Shown: piece by piece, positions 9,647 to 19,014 of the stretch
Numbering within the stretch: the stretch's first letter is position 1
Layout: every line of letters begins with the position of its first letter
From: Erwinia psidii
GTDB lineage: Bacteria; Pseudomonadota; Gammaproteobacteria; Enterobacterales; Enterobacteriaceae
Length of the DNA stretch: 64,000 nucleotides
Direction of reading: 5' to 3'
NCBI RefSeq assembly: GCF_003846135.1
Contig: NZ_RHHM01000001.1
Coordinates: forward strand, 563,893 to 627,892
The notes under the pieces: model-generated
Databases searched by the model: none
What the model saw: the letters and a program-made list of their open reading frames with translations, nothing else
What the model was told of the DNA's origin: nothing
Program-made: the position numbers and the translations under genes

Positions 9647-10034
9647 GGCGATCTGCCTTTTTTTTCAGACGCAGCGCGCCAACCAACATTAACATCCAGC
9701 CCACCAGAAAACCCACGCCTCCGACAGGCGTAACATATACCCACAGCCTGAGATGTGAAAGCGCCAGGCAGTACAAACTGCCGCTGAATAACACCGTTCC
9801 CAACGCCAGAAACGCACCACTCCAGTAAAACCAGATATTAGCCCGATGCAACATCGCCGCTGCCATTGCCAAAATCGCCAGCGTGTGAAAGCCCTGGTAC
9901 TCCAGGCCGGTTTTCAGCCAGGCCATTTCATTCGCGCCCAGCGATTTGCTCAGTACATGAGCGCCAAACGCGCCCAGCGTTACCAATAAAAATCCGCTGA
10001 TGGCTGCAAAAATCAGCATTGCACGACTCGACAT
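9639..10034 (-). CDS. ygdD: DUF423 inner-membrane protein YgdD
   Basis: 131 aa, the length of E. coli YgdD. Four hydrophobic segments are visible, roughly residues 7-28, 45-63, 70-90 and 97-118, so it should be a small inner-membrane protein. The family signature [12 protein letters not shown] and [16 protein letters not shown] is present. Function is unknown. It sits between gcvA and rlmM in the conserved order and overlaps rlmM by 8 nt. Confidence 0.92.
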   Translation of the reverse strand: MSSRAMLIFAAISGFLLVTLGAFGAHVLSKSLGANEMAWLKTGLEYQGFHTLAILAMAAAMLHRANIWFYWSGAFLALGTVLFSGSLYCLALSHLRLWVYVTPVGGVGFLVGWMLMLVGALRLKKKADRHE

Positions 10035-10089
10035 TCACTCATCCTCAAAGATTACACGCGCCGAGCGCCAGGTCGGCCCCAGTCTGGCT

Positions 10090-11007
10090 TCAGTTATCGT
10101 AGCGAAAGCGAAACTTCTCCTGCTCACTCGCTGCTTTTGCCAGAATCCACTGACGAAAGGCGGCTATTTTACCCAGTTCTGACTGACTGTCATGACAAAC
10201 CAGATAAAAAGCATTTTTACTCACCAGAACGTCATTAAACGGACAGGCTAAGCGCCCGGCTTCTATTTCTGTCTGTGCCATTACATTGTTAGCCAGCGCC
10301 ACCCCCTGTCCATGGATGGCGGCCTGCAATACCATTGCGCTGTGGCTGAAAATTGGCCCATGCTGCACATTAATATGCGCCACACCAAGCTGCCGGGTAT
10401 AGGATTGCCAGTCGCGGCGGGAAGCGTCATGCAACAGCGTATGACAGGCAAGATCCTGCGGTGTTTTCAACGGATTATTGCCGGTGAGCAGCAGCGGAGA
10501 GCATACCGGCAGTAAATACTCGGCATAGAGTTTTTCCACTCTCAGCCCTGGCCAGTTGCCGCGACCATAGAAAATAGCCACATCAACATCATCAGACAGT
10601 TTCGCTTCATCGCGGTCCACCGCCTGAATACGCACATCAATTCCCGGATAAGCTGAGTTAAAGCTGGAAAGTCTTGGCACCAGCCACTGAATGGCAAAGC
10701 TGGGAAGCAGGCTGACCGTCAGTGCGCCTTTCGCGCTTCGCGCCTGGAGCTTACGGGTTGCCTCATTCAGTGAGGAAAAAATTTCTTTTATATCAAGATA
10801 ATAGCTCTGACCTTCTTCGCTTAACAGCAGGGACCTGTTGCGACGACGAAATAACTTAAGGCCAAGAAAATCCTCAAGAGATTTGATTTGATGGCTGACC
10901 GCCGCCTGAGTAACAAACAACTCTTCAGCCGCTTTGGTAAAGCTAAGATGCCGGGCTGCCGCATCAAAAACACGCAGCGCATTCAGAGGAGGAAGACGTT
11001 TTGACAT
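10090..11007 (-). CDS. gcvA: LysR-type regulator GcvA
   Basis: 305 aa, as in E. coli. GcvA activates the glycine cleavage operon when glycine is abundant and represses it with GcvR otherwise; it also activates gcvB. The N-terminal winged helix-turn-helix reads RVFDAAARHLSFTKAAEELF, then VTQAAVSHQIKSLEDFLGLK. An effector-binding periplasmic-binding-like domain follows from about residue 90. The gene is divergent from gcvB, whose promoter starts about 93 bp away, as in E. coli, so the gap should contain GcvA sites acting on both. Confidence 0.96.
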   Translation of the reverse strand: MSKRLPPLNALRVFDAAARHLSFTKAAEELFVTQAAVSHQIKSLEDFLGLKLFRRRNRSLLLSEEGQSYYLDIKEIFSSLNEATRKLQARSAKGALTVSLLPSFAIQWLVPRLSSFNSAYPGIDVRIQAVDRDEAKLSDDVDVAIFYGRGNWPGLRVEKLYAEYLLPVCSPLLLTGNNPLKTPQDLACHTLLHDASRRDWQSYTRQLGVAHINVQHGPIFSHSAMVLQAAIHGQGVALANNVMAQTEIEAGRLACPFNDVLVSKNAFYLVCHDSQSELGKIAAFRQWILAKAASEQEKFRFRYDN

Positions 11008-11100
11008 GATTACCGGAAGTTATCAGAAACAATAAACGCAACACTCCTGGCGGAGATTTACGCATTAGTTTTTTTTATCCGGGTCATTATAATTTTTCCG

Positions 11101-11129
11101 TTGAGGATGCACCAGCAAATCCCTATAGT
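11101..11129 (+). promoter_or_regulatory. gcvB promoter
   Basis: TTGAGG (-35, 11101-11106) and TATAGT (-10, 11124-11129) are separated by exactly 17 bp. They sit 6 bp upstream of the A (11136) that aligns with the first base of E. coli GcvB. Confidence 0.8.
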
Positions 11130-11135
11130 TGCCGC

Positions 11136-11329
11136 ACTTTCAGAGTCGGTCGCCATAATTGAGTCAGTAAGAGGAAATTTTGGTGGGCTTCGGCTGGTGA
11201 TGGTGATGTTGTGTTTGCAATTGGTCTGATGCTTTGCGGACCAGGTAGCGGCGCTACCCTTTTTACTCTTCAGATTTACCCTGTCTGTCCATTGAGATTA
11301 ACAGCACCGCAAATTGCGGTGCTTTTTTT
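11136..11329 (+). ncRNA. gcvB: GcvB small RNA
   Basis: About 194 nt (E. coli about 205). The 5' end ACTTTCAGAGTCGG resembles E. coli ACTTCCTGAGCCGG. The GU-rich R1 seed is present at about 11192-11217 (GGCTGGTGATGGTGATGTTG, then TGTTTGCAATTGG). The hairpin GGTAGCGGCGCTACC follows, then the conserved ATTTACCCTGTCTGTCC and the terminator. GcvB pairs with mRNAs of amino-acid and peptide uptake genes, with Hfq, and represses them. Position divergent from gcvA is the canonical one. Confidence 0.95.
11303..11329 (+). terminator. Intrinsic terminator of gcvB
   Basis: GCACCGC (11304-11310), five-base loop, GCGGTGC (11316-11322), then seven T (11323-11329). The flanking A/T pair extends the stem. The ygdI stop lies 10 bp further on the other strand, so it separates two convergent units. 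Confidence 0.95.
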
Positions 11330-11338
11330 ATTTCAGGC

Positions 11339-11563
11339 TTACTGACCCATTTCAACCATTTCTTTTACATCGGAACGGTTGATCTGTTGTTTGTTGCCAT
11401 TGGCATCCTTGTAGCTGATCATTCCGGTATCACTATCCACGACAGGTTTACCGCTGGAAACAATGGTCCGGCCATCATTAGTGTGCATCACATAATTACT
11501 GGAACACGCAGCCAGGGTAAACGTCATGGCGCATGCGGCCATAATAGCAGCAAATTTTTTCAT
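11339..11563 (-). CDS. ygdI: DUF903 lipoprotein YgdI
   Basis: 74 aa from the ATG at 11563, which has AAGGAGAT upstream. The longer upstream frame lacks family similarity and would bury the signal peptide. The type II signal peptide is MKKFAAIMAACAMTFTLAAC, with lipidation at the LAAC cysteine and Ser-Ser after it, which favours outer-membrane sorting. The mature part NYVMHTNDGRTIVSSGKP is the YgdI/YgdR family core, a small beta fold of unknown function. A paralogue, ygdR, lies at 46073-46288. Confidence 0.93.
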   Translation of the reverse strand: MKKFAAIMAACAMTFTLAACSSNYVMHTNDGRTIVSSGKPVVDSDTGMISYKDANGNKQQINRSDVKEMVEMGQ

Positions 11564-11773
11564 CTTTTTGTATCTCCTTGCAGTAGTAATGCGGTGTCCC
11601 CCCTGCATGGACGATCGGAAAACAATCTGTCAGCCAATCGCTTGTTTGCAGGTGATAGTTTAAACCTTGCATAATTGAGGATAACGCGCTTTTTCAACAT
11701 TGCCAGCCAGGCTTCGGTAATTCAGAGTGGTCCTGAATGAAACCGCAGCAATCCATCATCCCTTGAGGAGAGT

Positions 11774-12979
11774 ATGACGTCATTTATCCCCGAACAGTTT
11801 CGCCAGCAGTTTCCTGCGCTGGCCGATGCCGGTGTCTACCTCGACAGTGCAGCAACAGCATTAACGCCGGAAGCCGTCATTCAGGCTACACAACAATTTT
11901 ACAGCCTGAGTGCCGGTACGGTGCACCGCAGCCAGTTTGCGGCCGCCCGTCAACTGACCGAACGCTATGAACATGCCCGCAGCCAGGTTGCCCGTTTGCT
12001 GAATGCGCCAACAGACCACAGTATTGTCTGGACAAAAGGCACCACCGAGGCCATTAACCTTGTCGCTCAGGCCTGGCTACGCCACCGCCTGCAACCGGGT
12101 GATGAGATCCTGGTTAGTGAGGCAGAACACCACGCCAATCTGGTGCCATGGCTGATGGTGGCAGAACAGTGCGGAGCGAAAGTCGTCCGCTGGCCGGTTG
12201 GGGAAGATCTTTTACCGGATATTTCACGGCTGCCAGCATTGATTAACACCTCAACGCGCCTGCTGGCTCTGGGCCAGATGTCGAACGTCACCGGCGGCTG
12301 TCCCGATCTGGCTCAGGCGATTTCCCTCGCCCATCAGGCAGGGGCAAAGGTAATGATTGACGGTGCTCAGGGTGTGGTACACGCCCCCATTGACGTGCAG
12401 ACGCTGGATATCGATTTTTATGCTTTTTCTGCCCACAAACTGTATGGCCCAATGGGTACCGGCGTGCTGTACGGTAAGCCAGAGTTACTGGAAGCAATGC
12501 AGCCCTGGCAGGGCGGCGGGAAAATGCTGTCGACGGTTACGTTTGAAGGCTTCACGGCACAACCCGTACCCTGGCGTTTTGAGGCAGGTACGCCCAACGT
12601 CGCTGGTGTGATTGGTCTCAGTGCAGCACTGACCTGGCTGGAAGATTTGGACCGCGTGAGGGCTGAAAACTGGAGCTGTGAACTGGCCGATCTGGCCGGG
12701 GAACGCCTGGCTGCCTTGCCCGGCTTTCGCAGTTTTCGCGCCGGTCGATCCAGCCTGTTGTCGTTTGAGATTGCTGGCGTCCACCATAGCGATATAGTGA
12801 CGCTGCTGGCAGAAAGTGGTGTGGCGTTGCGGGCTGGTCAGCACTGTGCCCAACCCCTGTTGCAGGCACTTGGCGTCAGCGGCACTTTGCGCGCCTCATT
12901 TGCGCCGTATAATACGCTTAACGACGTTGATGCGCTGGTCGATAGCATGGCCCGCGCCCTGGAACTGCTGGCAGACTAA
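11774..12979 (+). CDS. csdA: Cysteine desulfurase CsdA
   Basis: 401 aa, the length of E. coli CsdA, a class V PLP enzyme. It takes sulfur from cysteine (or cysteine sulfinate) as a persulfide on its own cysteine. The PLP lysine is Lys222 in [13 protein letters not shown] and the persulfide cysteine is Cys358 in [28 protein letters not shown] and [11 protein letters not shown] are further PLP-binding motifs. GAGGAG precedes the ATG. csdE follows 2 bp later and tcdA converges on it; together they form the CsdA-CsdE-TcdA system for cyclic t6A in tRNA. Confidence 0.97.
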   Translation: MTSFIPEQFRQQFPALADAGVYLDSAATALTPEAVIQATQQFYSLSAGTVHRSQFAAARQLTERYEHARSQVARLLNAPTDHSIVWTKGTTEAINLVAQAWLRHRLQPGDEILVSEAEHHANLVPWLMVAEQCGAKVVRWPVGEDLLPDISRLPALINTSTRLLALGQMSNVTGGCPDLAQAISLAHQAGAKVMIDGAQGVVHAPIDVQTLDIDFYAFSAHKLYGPMGTGVLYGKPELLEAMQPWQGGGKMLSTVTFEGFTAQPVPWRFEAGTPNVAGVIGLSAALTWLEDLDRVRAENWSCELADLAGERLAALPGFRSFRAGRSSLLSFEIAGVHHSDIVTLLAESGVALRAGQHCAQPLLQALGVSGTLRASFAPYNTLNDVDALVDSMARALELLAD

Positions 12980-12981
12980 TC

Positions 12982-13425
12982 ATGACTTTAATCGTGGCAC
13001 CACACCCGTTTGGCAAGCTTATTACCGCCGACTTTTTAAAACAACAATTTGCATCTTACTCCCAGTGGGAGGAACGCTACCGTCAGCTGATCCTGCTGGG
13101 CAAACAGTTGCCACAGCTCAGTGATGAACTGAAAACGGCAGAGAATGAACTGAGTGGCTGTGAGAATCGCGTCTGGCTGGGACATCAGCAACTGTCCGAT
13201 GGCAGTCTGCATTTTTTTGGTGACAGTGAAGGGCGCATTGTGCGGGGATTACTGGCCATACTGTTGACCGCCGTCGAAGGCCAGCATCCCGCTGCATTAC
13301 TCCGACAGGAACCGCTGGCGCTGTTCGACGATTTGGGCTTGCGCAATCAGCTCAGCGCCTCGCGCAGTGCCGGCCTTAACGCGCTGGCAAACGCCGTGAT
13401 CGCCGTGGCCCATCGGGCCGGATAG
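12982..13425 (+). CDS. csdE: Sulfur acceptor CsdE
   Basis: 147 aa, SufE fold. It accepts sulfur from CsdA on Cys60 in [14 protein letters not shown], the equivalent of Cys61 in E. coli. The segment [20 protein letters not shown] is typical of the SufE/CsdE family. It starts 2 bp after csdA stops and is surely co-transcribed with it. In E. coli it also contacts TcdA, encoded on the opposite strand only 4 bp downstream. Confidence 0.96.
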   Translation: MTLIVAPHPFGKLITADFLKQQFASYSQWEERYRQLILLGKQLPQLSDELKTAENELSGCENRVWLGHQQLSDGSLHFFGDSEGRIVRGLLAILLTAVEGQHPAALLRQEPLALFDDLGLRNQLSASRSAGLNALANAVIAVAHRAG

Positions 13426-13429
13426 AGAG

Positions 13430-14230
13430 CTATCCGCGGGCCGCTTTGGCCATCATTTTCTTCAACACATGAGCCACAGCAACAAAACCGAAGGTGGCGG
13501 TCACCATTGTGGCCGCGCCAAATCCTGAAGCGCAATCCATACGTTTTGGCCCTTGTGCAGTACTGCGGGAAGCGCAAACTGATCCATCCGGCTGCGGATA
13601 CATCAGTGCTTCAGTGGAGAACACGCAATCTATACCCAGCCTGCCCTTACTGTTTTTAACCACATTAAAATCGTGCTTCAGGCGCTCACGTAACTTCGCC
13701 GCCAACGGATCCTGGATGGTTTTGGCCAGATCAGCCACCTGGATCTGCGTCGGATCAATCTGCCCACCCGCACCGCCTGTGGTGATCAGTGGCATCTTAT
13801 TACGTCGGCACCAGGCCAGGAGTGCCGCTTTCGGACGAACGCTGTCAATGGCATCAATCACATAGGTAAATGAACCACTCATCAATTCCGCGGTATTTTC
13901 CGCCGTGATAAAGTCGTCCACGCAGGTCACGTTACACTCAGGGTTGATCGCCAGGATCCGCTGCGCCATCACCTCTGTTTTGGCCTGTCCAATCGTCTCT
14001 TTCAACGCATGAATTTGCCGGTTGGTATTGGTCACGCAGACATCATCCATATCGATAAGGGTGATGGCACCAATGCCAGTCCGCGCCAACGCCTCCGCCG
14101 CCCAGGAACCCACGCCACCAATACCCACTACGCAGATATGCGCCTCTGCAAAGCGTTGCAGCGCGGACTGACCGTATAATCGCGCCGTGCCGCCAAAGCG
14201 TTGCAGCCAGGCGTCAGAAAGAGAAGTCAT
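13430..14230 (-). CDS. tcdA: tRNA threonylcarbamoyladenosine dehydratase TcdA (CsdL)
   Basis: 266 aa (E. coli 268 aa), E1/ThiF superfamily. It uses ATP to cyclise t6A37 to ct6A37 in ANN-decoding tRNAs. The nucleotide-binding glycine motif is VVGIGGVGSWAAEALARTG. Asp and Asn/Arg residues for ATP/Mg follow in DMDDVCVTNTNRQIHAL. DAIDSVRPKAALLAWC and the C-terminal membrane-associating hydrophobic tail (GAATMVTATFGFVAVAHVL) are in place. It converges with csdE. Confidence 0.97.
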   Translation of the reverse strand: MTSLSDAWLQRFGGTARLYGQSALQRFAEAHICVVGIGGVGSWAAEALARTGIGAITLIDMDDVCVTNTNRQIHALKETIGQAKTEVMAQRILAINPECNVTCVDDFITAENTAELMSGSFTYVIDAIDSVRPKAALLAWCRRNKMPLITTGGAGGQIDPTQIQVADLAKTIQDPLAAKLRERLKHDFNVVKNSKGRLGIDCVFSTEALMYPQPDGSVCASRSTAQGPKRMDCASGFGAATMVTATFGFVAVAHVLKKMMAKAARG

Positions 14231-14283
14231 TAATTACCCCTGATATTTCCCGGTGAGCTGTGAAGCCAGCCCACCATCAGCAA

Positions 14284-15426
14284 TTACTGCCGTGTTAGCA
14301 GCGCCGAGCCGCCGGTACTGTTTTGAGCGGAAGAGAAAATGGGGGAACCTGAACCCGGTGCCGCTTTCAGCACCCAGACCCGTCCATAGTGGTTGAACCA
14401 CCCTGCCATATGACCTGCCTCTGGCCCAATTCCCTGATAAATATCGAAATGCTGACCTTTGATTGCCCCGCCAACATCCAGAGAAACCAGGATGCGCATT
14501 TCGTATTTCCCGGTAAATTTACCGTTATTGTCCAACAAAGGGACTTCGGCCAGCAGCACGGTTCCCGGCGGGATCAGTGAACGATCGGCCGCAACGGAGG
14601 CTTTCGCTACCAGCGGCACAGCACTGGCTCCACGCACTGGCGCAAAATTTTCTGGTTTGAAAAAGACAAAAGAGGGGTTTTGCTCCAGCAACTCGCGCAC
14701 TTCTGCCTCGCTGTGCCGTTCGCCCCACTCACGGATAGCCTGCATCGACATATCTTCTCGCTTTACTTCCCCGCGGTCGATCAACACTTTGCCGATACTA
14801 CGATAAGGATGGCCATTTTTACCGCCATAACCGAAAAACATCAGCGGACGACCATCACCATAGTCAACATAGCCACTGCCCTGCACATCCATAATAAAGT
14901 TATCCATCAGAGAATTGCTGTAAGCGACCACATAACGATCGTCCAGCGCACCACTGTAGATCTGTGCGCGGCTGGGCAGGCGGCGTTTGCTGGCAGGCAT
15001 ACGGTATAGCGGATACTGAAACTCGCCCTGGCGAGTGTAACGTGCCTTAATTACCGGCGTATAATAGCCGGTGAACTGCACGTTGCCATAGTTGTCCGTG
15101 CCTTCCATCTGATAGGCATTAAGACCGAACTGTCGCAGCTGGCGGGTATCCCCGCCGGCGAGCAGCCAGCTTTCGATAGCGTTGTAGGTGCTGTTCTGAT
15201 TGGTAAACATGCCAGGCGAAGCGTATTTGATTTCCGTCACCTGGTCAGCAAAGTCTTTACCATTAACCGGTCGTCCCTTAACGTTAGGCTGATTGACCAG
15301 CCCCAGCGGTTCTTCCAGTTTTCCATCTTTATATTGTTGCCCACGATCGGTAGGCTTTGAAGAACATCCCGCCAGCAGAGCGATCAATGCCCCGCAAATC
15401 ACATAATTCGCCCAACGTCCCGTCAT
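14284..15426 (-). CDS. mltA: Membrane-bound lytic murein transglycosylase A (MltA)
   Basis: 380 aa from the ATG at 15426 (E. coli 365 aa). That start gives the lipoprotein signal MTGRWANYVICGALIALLAG followed by CSSKPTDRG. The 34 in-frame residues upstream have no homology and would block export. MltA cleaves murein glycan strands to 1,6-anhydro products at the outer membrane. The MltA domain runs through QMEGTDNYGNVQFTGYYTP, and the C-terminal 3D domain carries its conserved aspartates in LVSLDVGGAIKGQHFDIYQG. A Ser/Gly-rich tail of about 15 residues is additional. The tRNA-fMet promoter lies about 170 bp upstream on the other strand. Confidence 0.96.
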   Translation of the reverse strand: MTGRWANYVICGALIALLAGCSSKPTDRGQQYKDGKLEEPLGLVNQPNVKGRPVNGKDFADQVTEIKYASPGMFTNQNSTYNAIESWLLAGGDTRQLRQFGLNAYQMEGTDNYGNVQFTGYYTPVIKARYTRQGEFQYPLYRMPASKRRLPSRAQIYSGALDDRYVVAYSNSLMDNFIMDVQGSGYVDYGDGRPLMFFGYGGKNGHPYRSIGKVLIDRGEVKREDMSMQAIREWGERHSEAEVRELLEQNPSFVFFKPENFAPVRGASAVPLVAKASVAADRSLIPPGTVLLAEVPLLDNNGKFTGKYEMRILVSLDVGGAIKGQHFDIYQGIGPEAGHMAGWFNHYGRVWVLKAAPGSGSPIFSSAQNSTGGSALLTRQ

Positions 15427-15592
15427 TACTTTTCGCCTTCTGTGCAAAATGCCAGGCCGAAGATAGCAAAGCGGCCCGAAGATTGAAATGCGGGGGGAGA
15501 ATAAAGATCGCCCGGCATTGGACAACAACAGTACAAATGGCGGAAAAAGTAAGCAGCAGGCGCTATTTTAATGACTTTGATGAAAAAAGGGG

Positions 15593-15620
15593 TTGCAACA
15601 AAACGCACGGCGAGTATAGT
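15593..15620 (+). promoter_or_regulatory. Promoter of the initiator tRNA operon
   Basis: TTGCAA (15593-15598) and TATAGT (15615-15620), spacer 16 bp. They are followed by the GC-rich discriminator GCGC at 15621-15624. This is typical of stable-RNA promoters under ppGpp (stringent) control. Confidence 0.75.
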
Positions 15621-15633
15621 GCGCATCCACGGA

Positions 15634-15710
<77 letters not shown>

Positions 15711-15776
15711 ATTTCCTTTCGGGGAAATGCAGTAAAAAAAGAAAGCGTGTCGTGACGGAAGCGACACCAACGCGGA

Positions 15777-15853
<77 letters not shown>

Positions 15854-15859
15854 ATCAAG

Positions 15860-15880
15860 CACCCTTAAGGGTGTTTTTTT
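15860..15880 (+). terminator. Terminator of the tRNA-fMet operon
   Basis: CACCCTTAAGGGTG (15860-15873) forms a short hairpin and is followed by seven T (15874-15880). Confidence 0.85.
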
Positions 15881-15920
15881 GTGTCTGAAAAACAGTAACA
15901 CGCTGTTTATAACCTGCGGC

Positions 15921-17168
15921 TTAGTCTCTTTTATGTGCTGTTTGCTGTGCAAAATAAGCTTTTATCCCCGAAAGAATTGCTGCGGCGACCTGATGCTGAA
16001 AATGGCTGGTGCGCAATTTACGCTCCTCCTCCGGGTTGCTGATAAATGCCGTTTCCACCAGAATTGACGGAATATCAGGGGCCTTCAACACTGCAAAACC
16101 TGCCTGGTCGACCGTTTTCTTATGCAGATGGTTGATATTACCCATACGCAATAACACTTCTTTGCCAAATTTCAGGCTGTCATTGATGGTCAGGCTCTGC
16201 ACCATATCAAAGAGCGTATGGTCGAGATGACGATCGCCGCTTTTACTGACGCCGCCAATCAGATCGGATTCATTCTGGGTACTTGCCAGATAGCGGGCGG
16301 CGTTACTGGTGGCCCCTCTGGTGGAAAGCGCAAAGACGGAGGAACCCCGTGCCGCCCTGCTGGTAAAGGCATCCGCATGAATTGAGATAAAGAGATCGGC
16401 ACGCAACTTACGGGCCTTTGCCACCCTCACCTTTAATGGAATAAAAATATCTTCATTGCGGGTCATGTACACACGCATATTGGCCTCTTTTTCGATCAGC
16501 TTTTTCAGCCGTCGGGCAATCTTCAGCACGATCTCCTTTTCCCGCGTGTTGTTTTTACCAATCGCACCGGGATCTTCACCACCATGTCCGGGATCGAGCA
16601 TGATCACAATCGGGCGATCTTTCCCCGCCTTCCCAGGCAAAGTGGCCCTGGCTGGCTGATCCTGCTCAAGGCCTCCGCTGTTGTAATCTTCCAGTAATGC
16701 CAACAGGGGATCATCCTGCTGGCTGCTTTTGCCTGACGCAGGATAGAGATCCAGCACCAGCCGGTGTTTCATTCCGGCAACCGGAGCCAGCGTGAAAATT
16801 TCAGGCGTGACGCTTTGCTTTAGCTCCACCACCAGCCGCACGGTGTTTTTGTCGAACTGTCCCACCCTGACGTTATCGATCAGGGGATCGTCGCCACGAA
16901 CCAGATTACCGGCACTTCCCAGAACGGGGTTCAGATGCAGGTCCGCAATATCAATCACCACACGCTCAGGGTGGCTCAGGGCAAACTGTCTGTATTTCAG
17001 CGGGGTGCTGGATTCCAGCGTTAAGCGTGAGTAAGTCGATGAGGGCCAGATACGGATGGCAACCACTTCAGCTTGCCTGGCAAAACCTGCTTTGCTGATG
17101 CCCAGAAGCACAACGGCCCCCGCAGTTTTTATCCACCGACGTCGACCGGGCGAAGGTAAATCGGACAT
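15921..17168 (-). CDS. amiC: N-acetylmuramoyl-L-alanine amidase AmiC
   Basis: 415 aa from the ATG at 17168 (E. coli 417 aa). That start puts a twin-arginine signal at the very N terminus ([20 protein letters not shown]), in keeping with Tat export of AmiC. An upstream in-frame start 19 codons earlier is possible but has no match. An AMIN domain (about residues 40-140) for septal targeting is followed by the Amidase_3 zinc domain. The zinc ligands lie in [15 protein letters not shown], the ISIHADAF block and the distal glutamate of [11 protein letters not shown]. It splits septal murein for daughter-cell separation, activated by NlpD. It is divergent from argA. Confidence 0.96.
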   Translation of the reverse strand: MSDLPSPGRRRWIKTAGAVVLLGISKAGFARQAEVVAIRIWPSSTYSRLTLESSTPLKYRQFALSHPERVVIDIADLHLNPVLGSAGNLVRGDDPLIDNVRVGQFDKNTVRLVVELKQSVTPEIFTLAPVAGMKHRLVLDLYPASGKSSQQDDPLLALLEDYNSGGLEQDQPARATLPGKAGKDRPIVIMLDPGHGGEDPGAIGKNNTREKEIVLKIARRLKKLIEKEANMRVYMTRNEDIFIPLKVRVAKARKLRADLFISIHADAFTSRAARGSSVFALSTRGATSNAARYLASTQNESDLIGGVSKSGDRHLDHTLFDMVQSLTINDSLKFGKEVLLRMGNINHLHKKTVDQAGFAVLKAPDIPSILVETAFISNPEEERKLRTSHFQHQVAAAILSGIKAYFAQQTAHKRD

Positions 17169-17352
17169 ACAACTCCAGATTATTTGCTGTTTTAAAGGCA
17201 AAAATAAAGCTATAAAAACTACCAATTGCCATAATTTTAGCGAGTCAATTCAGGGATGTCACCTTCAAAACCTTTAGCGAAAGCGCTCCTCACGCATCCA
17301 TTTGGCACTATAGTTAAACAGATGCGCGATCAATTGCCCCTTGCGCCCTGGC

Positions 17353-17396
17353 TATAAAAGAATAAAAATACATTTTTACCGAATAATCATTCACAG
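17353..17396 (+). promoter_or_regulatory. argA promoter with tandem ARG boxes
   Basis: Two 18-bp ArgR half-operators, AAGAATAAAAATACATTT (17358-17375) and CCGAATAATCATTCACAG (17379-17396), are separated by the canonical 3 bp. TATAAA at 17353-17358 is a plausible -10 overlapping the first box. Arginine-bound ArgR would block RNA polymerase. The layout matches the E. coli argA operator. Confidence 0.85.
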
Positions 17397-17406
17397 AGGA
17401 TTTGCC

Positions 17407-18750
17407 GTGAAGGAACGTAGTACCGAGCTGGTTCAGGGGTTTCGCCATACGGTCCCCTACATCAATGCCCATCGTGGTAAAACGTTTGTCATTATGCTGG
17501 GTGGTGAAGCTATTGGGCATGAGAACTTTGCCGGTATCATTAATGATATTGGCCTGCTGCACAGCTTAGGCATCCGTCTGGTATTGGTATACGGTGCCCG
17601 GCCACAAATTGATGCCAATCTGGCAGAACATCATCTGGAACCGGTCTACCACAAATATACTCGCGTTACCGATGCGCATTCTCTGGAGCTGGTTAAACAG
17701 GCCGCAGGCCGCTTGCAGCTCGATATTACCGCTCGCCTGTCGATGAGCCTGAATAACACCCCTTTGCAGGGGGCGCACATCAACGTGGTCAGCGGCAATT
17801 TTATCATCGCACAGCCTCTTGGCGTGGATGATGGCGTTGATTACTGCCACAGCGGACGTATCCGCCGCATTGACGAAGAAGCCATTCACCGCCAGCTCGA
17901 CAGCGGTGCCATTGTGCTGGTCGGCCCGGTGGCCGTATCTGTTACCGGCGAAAGTTTTAACCTGACGTCAGAAGAGGTCGCCACCCAGCTGGCAATTAAG
18001 CTGAACGCCGAAAAGATGATTGGCTTCTGTTCCGGGCAGGGAGTCACGGACAACGAAGGGGTGATCATTTCTGAACTGTTTCCTAACGAGGCACAGCAAC
18101 GCATAGAAGCGCTGGAGCAGAATGATGATTATCTCTCCGGCACCGTTCGCTTTCTGCGTGGTGCGGTGAAAGCCTGTCGCAGCGGCGTTCGTCGCAGCCA
18201 TCTGATTAGCTATCAGGAAGATGGCGCACTGTTACAGGAGCTGTTTTCTCGCGACGGTATTGGTACTCAGATTGTGATGGAGAGTGCAGAGCAGATCCGA
18301 CGCGCCACCATCAATGATATCGGCGGCATTCTGGAACTGATCCGTCCGCTGGAGCAACAAGGGATCCTGGTGCGCCGCTCCCGTGAACAGCTGGAGATGG
18401 AAATCGACAAGTTCACAATTATTCAGCGCGACAACCTGACCATAGGCTGTGCCGCGCTCTACCCATTCCCGGAAGAGCAAATTGGCGAAATGGCCTGTGT
18501 CGCGGTACACCCCGACTATCGCAGTTCCTCCCGCGGGGAAGCTCTGCTGGAACGGGTAGCGCTTCAGGCCCGTCAGATGGGACTGAAAAAGCTGTTTGTA
18601 CTGACCACTCGCAGCATTCACTGGTTCCAGGAGCGGGGCTTCATGCCGGTTGATATTGAGCTTTTACCTGAGAGCAAAAAGCAGATGTACAACTACCAGC
18701 GTCGTTCCAAAGTGCTGATGATCGACCTGCGTCATGCACGCCTCACCTGA
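17407..18750 (+). CDS. argA: N-acetylglutamate synthase ArgA
   Basis: 447 aa from a GTG start at 17407 preceded by AGAGGA (17395-17400). This start matches E. coli ArgA (VKERKTELVEGF), whereas the longer open frame begins inside the operator. It makes N-acetylglutamate from acetyl-CoA and glutamate, the first step of arginine synthesis, and is feedback-inhibited by arginine. An amino-acid-kinase-like domain ([30 protein letters not shown]) covers residues 1-290. A C-terminal GNAT domain follows, with [20 protein letters not shown] binding acetyl-CoA. Confidence 0.97.
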   Translation: MKERSTELVQGFRHTVPYINAHRGKTFVIMLGGEAIGHENFAGIINDIGLLHSLGIRLVLVYGARPQIDANLAEHHLEPVYHKYTRVTDAHSLELVKQAAGRLQLDITARLSMSLNNTPLQGAHINVVSGNFIIAQPLGVDDGVDYCHSGRIRRIDEEAIHRQLDSGAIVLVGPVAVSVTGESFNLTSEEVATQLAIKLNAEKMIGFCSGQGVTDNEGVIISELFPNEAQQRIEALEQNDDYLSGTVRFLRGAVKACRSGVRRSHLISYQEDGALLQELFSRDGIGTQIVMESAEQIRRATINDIGGILELIRPLEQQGILVRRSREQLEMEIDKFTIIQRDNLTIGCAALYPFPEEQIGEMACVAVHPDYRSSSRGEALLERVALQARQMGLKKLFVLTTRSIHWFQERGFMPVDIELLPESKKQMYNYQRRSKVLMIDLRHARLT

Positions 18751-19014
18751 GGCGACGCGGTAATCAATGCGGAATGGGACCGTCATATCATTCCGCAGCA
18801 CAATATTTATCTGTCCATCCGGTGTGAAATCAACATGTTAACTGGGTTTCTGGCTCATCACCGGGTGGATGAATGTTGTACGGCGATGCGTTATCAGCAG
18901 GGCTCAGAGAAAAAAGCATGGCGGGATGCATCAACGCCAGTCGCAACGCAATCCTGCTAAACCGCAATAACATCTGCGTGGTCGCGGCTGAAATCCCGCT
19001 GAGTCTGGCAATAT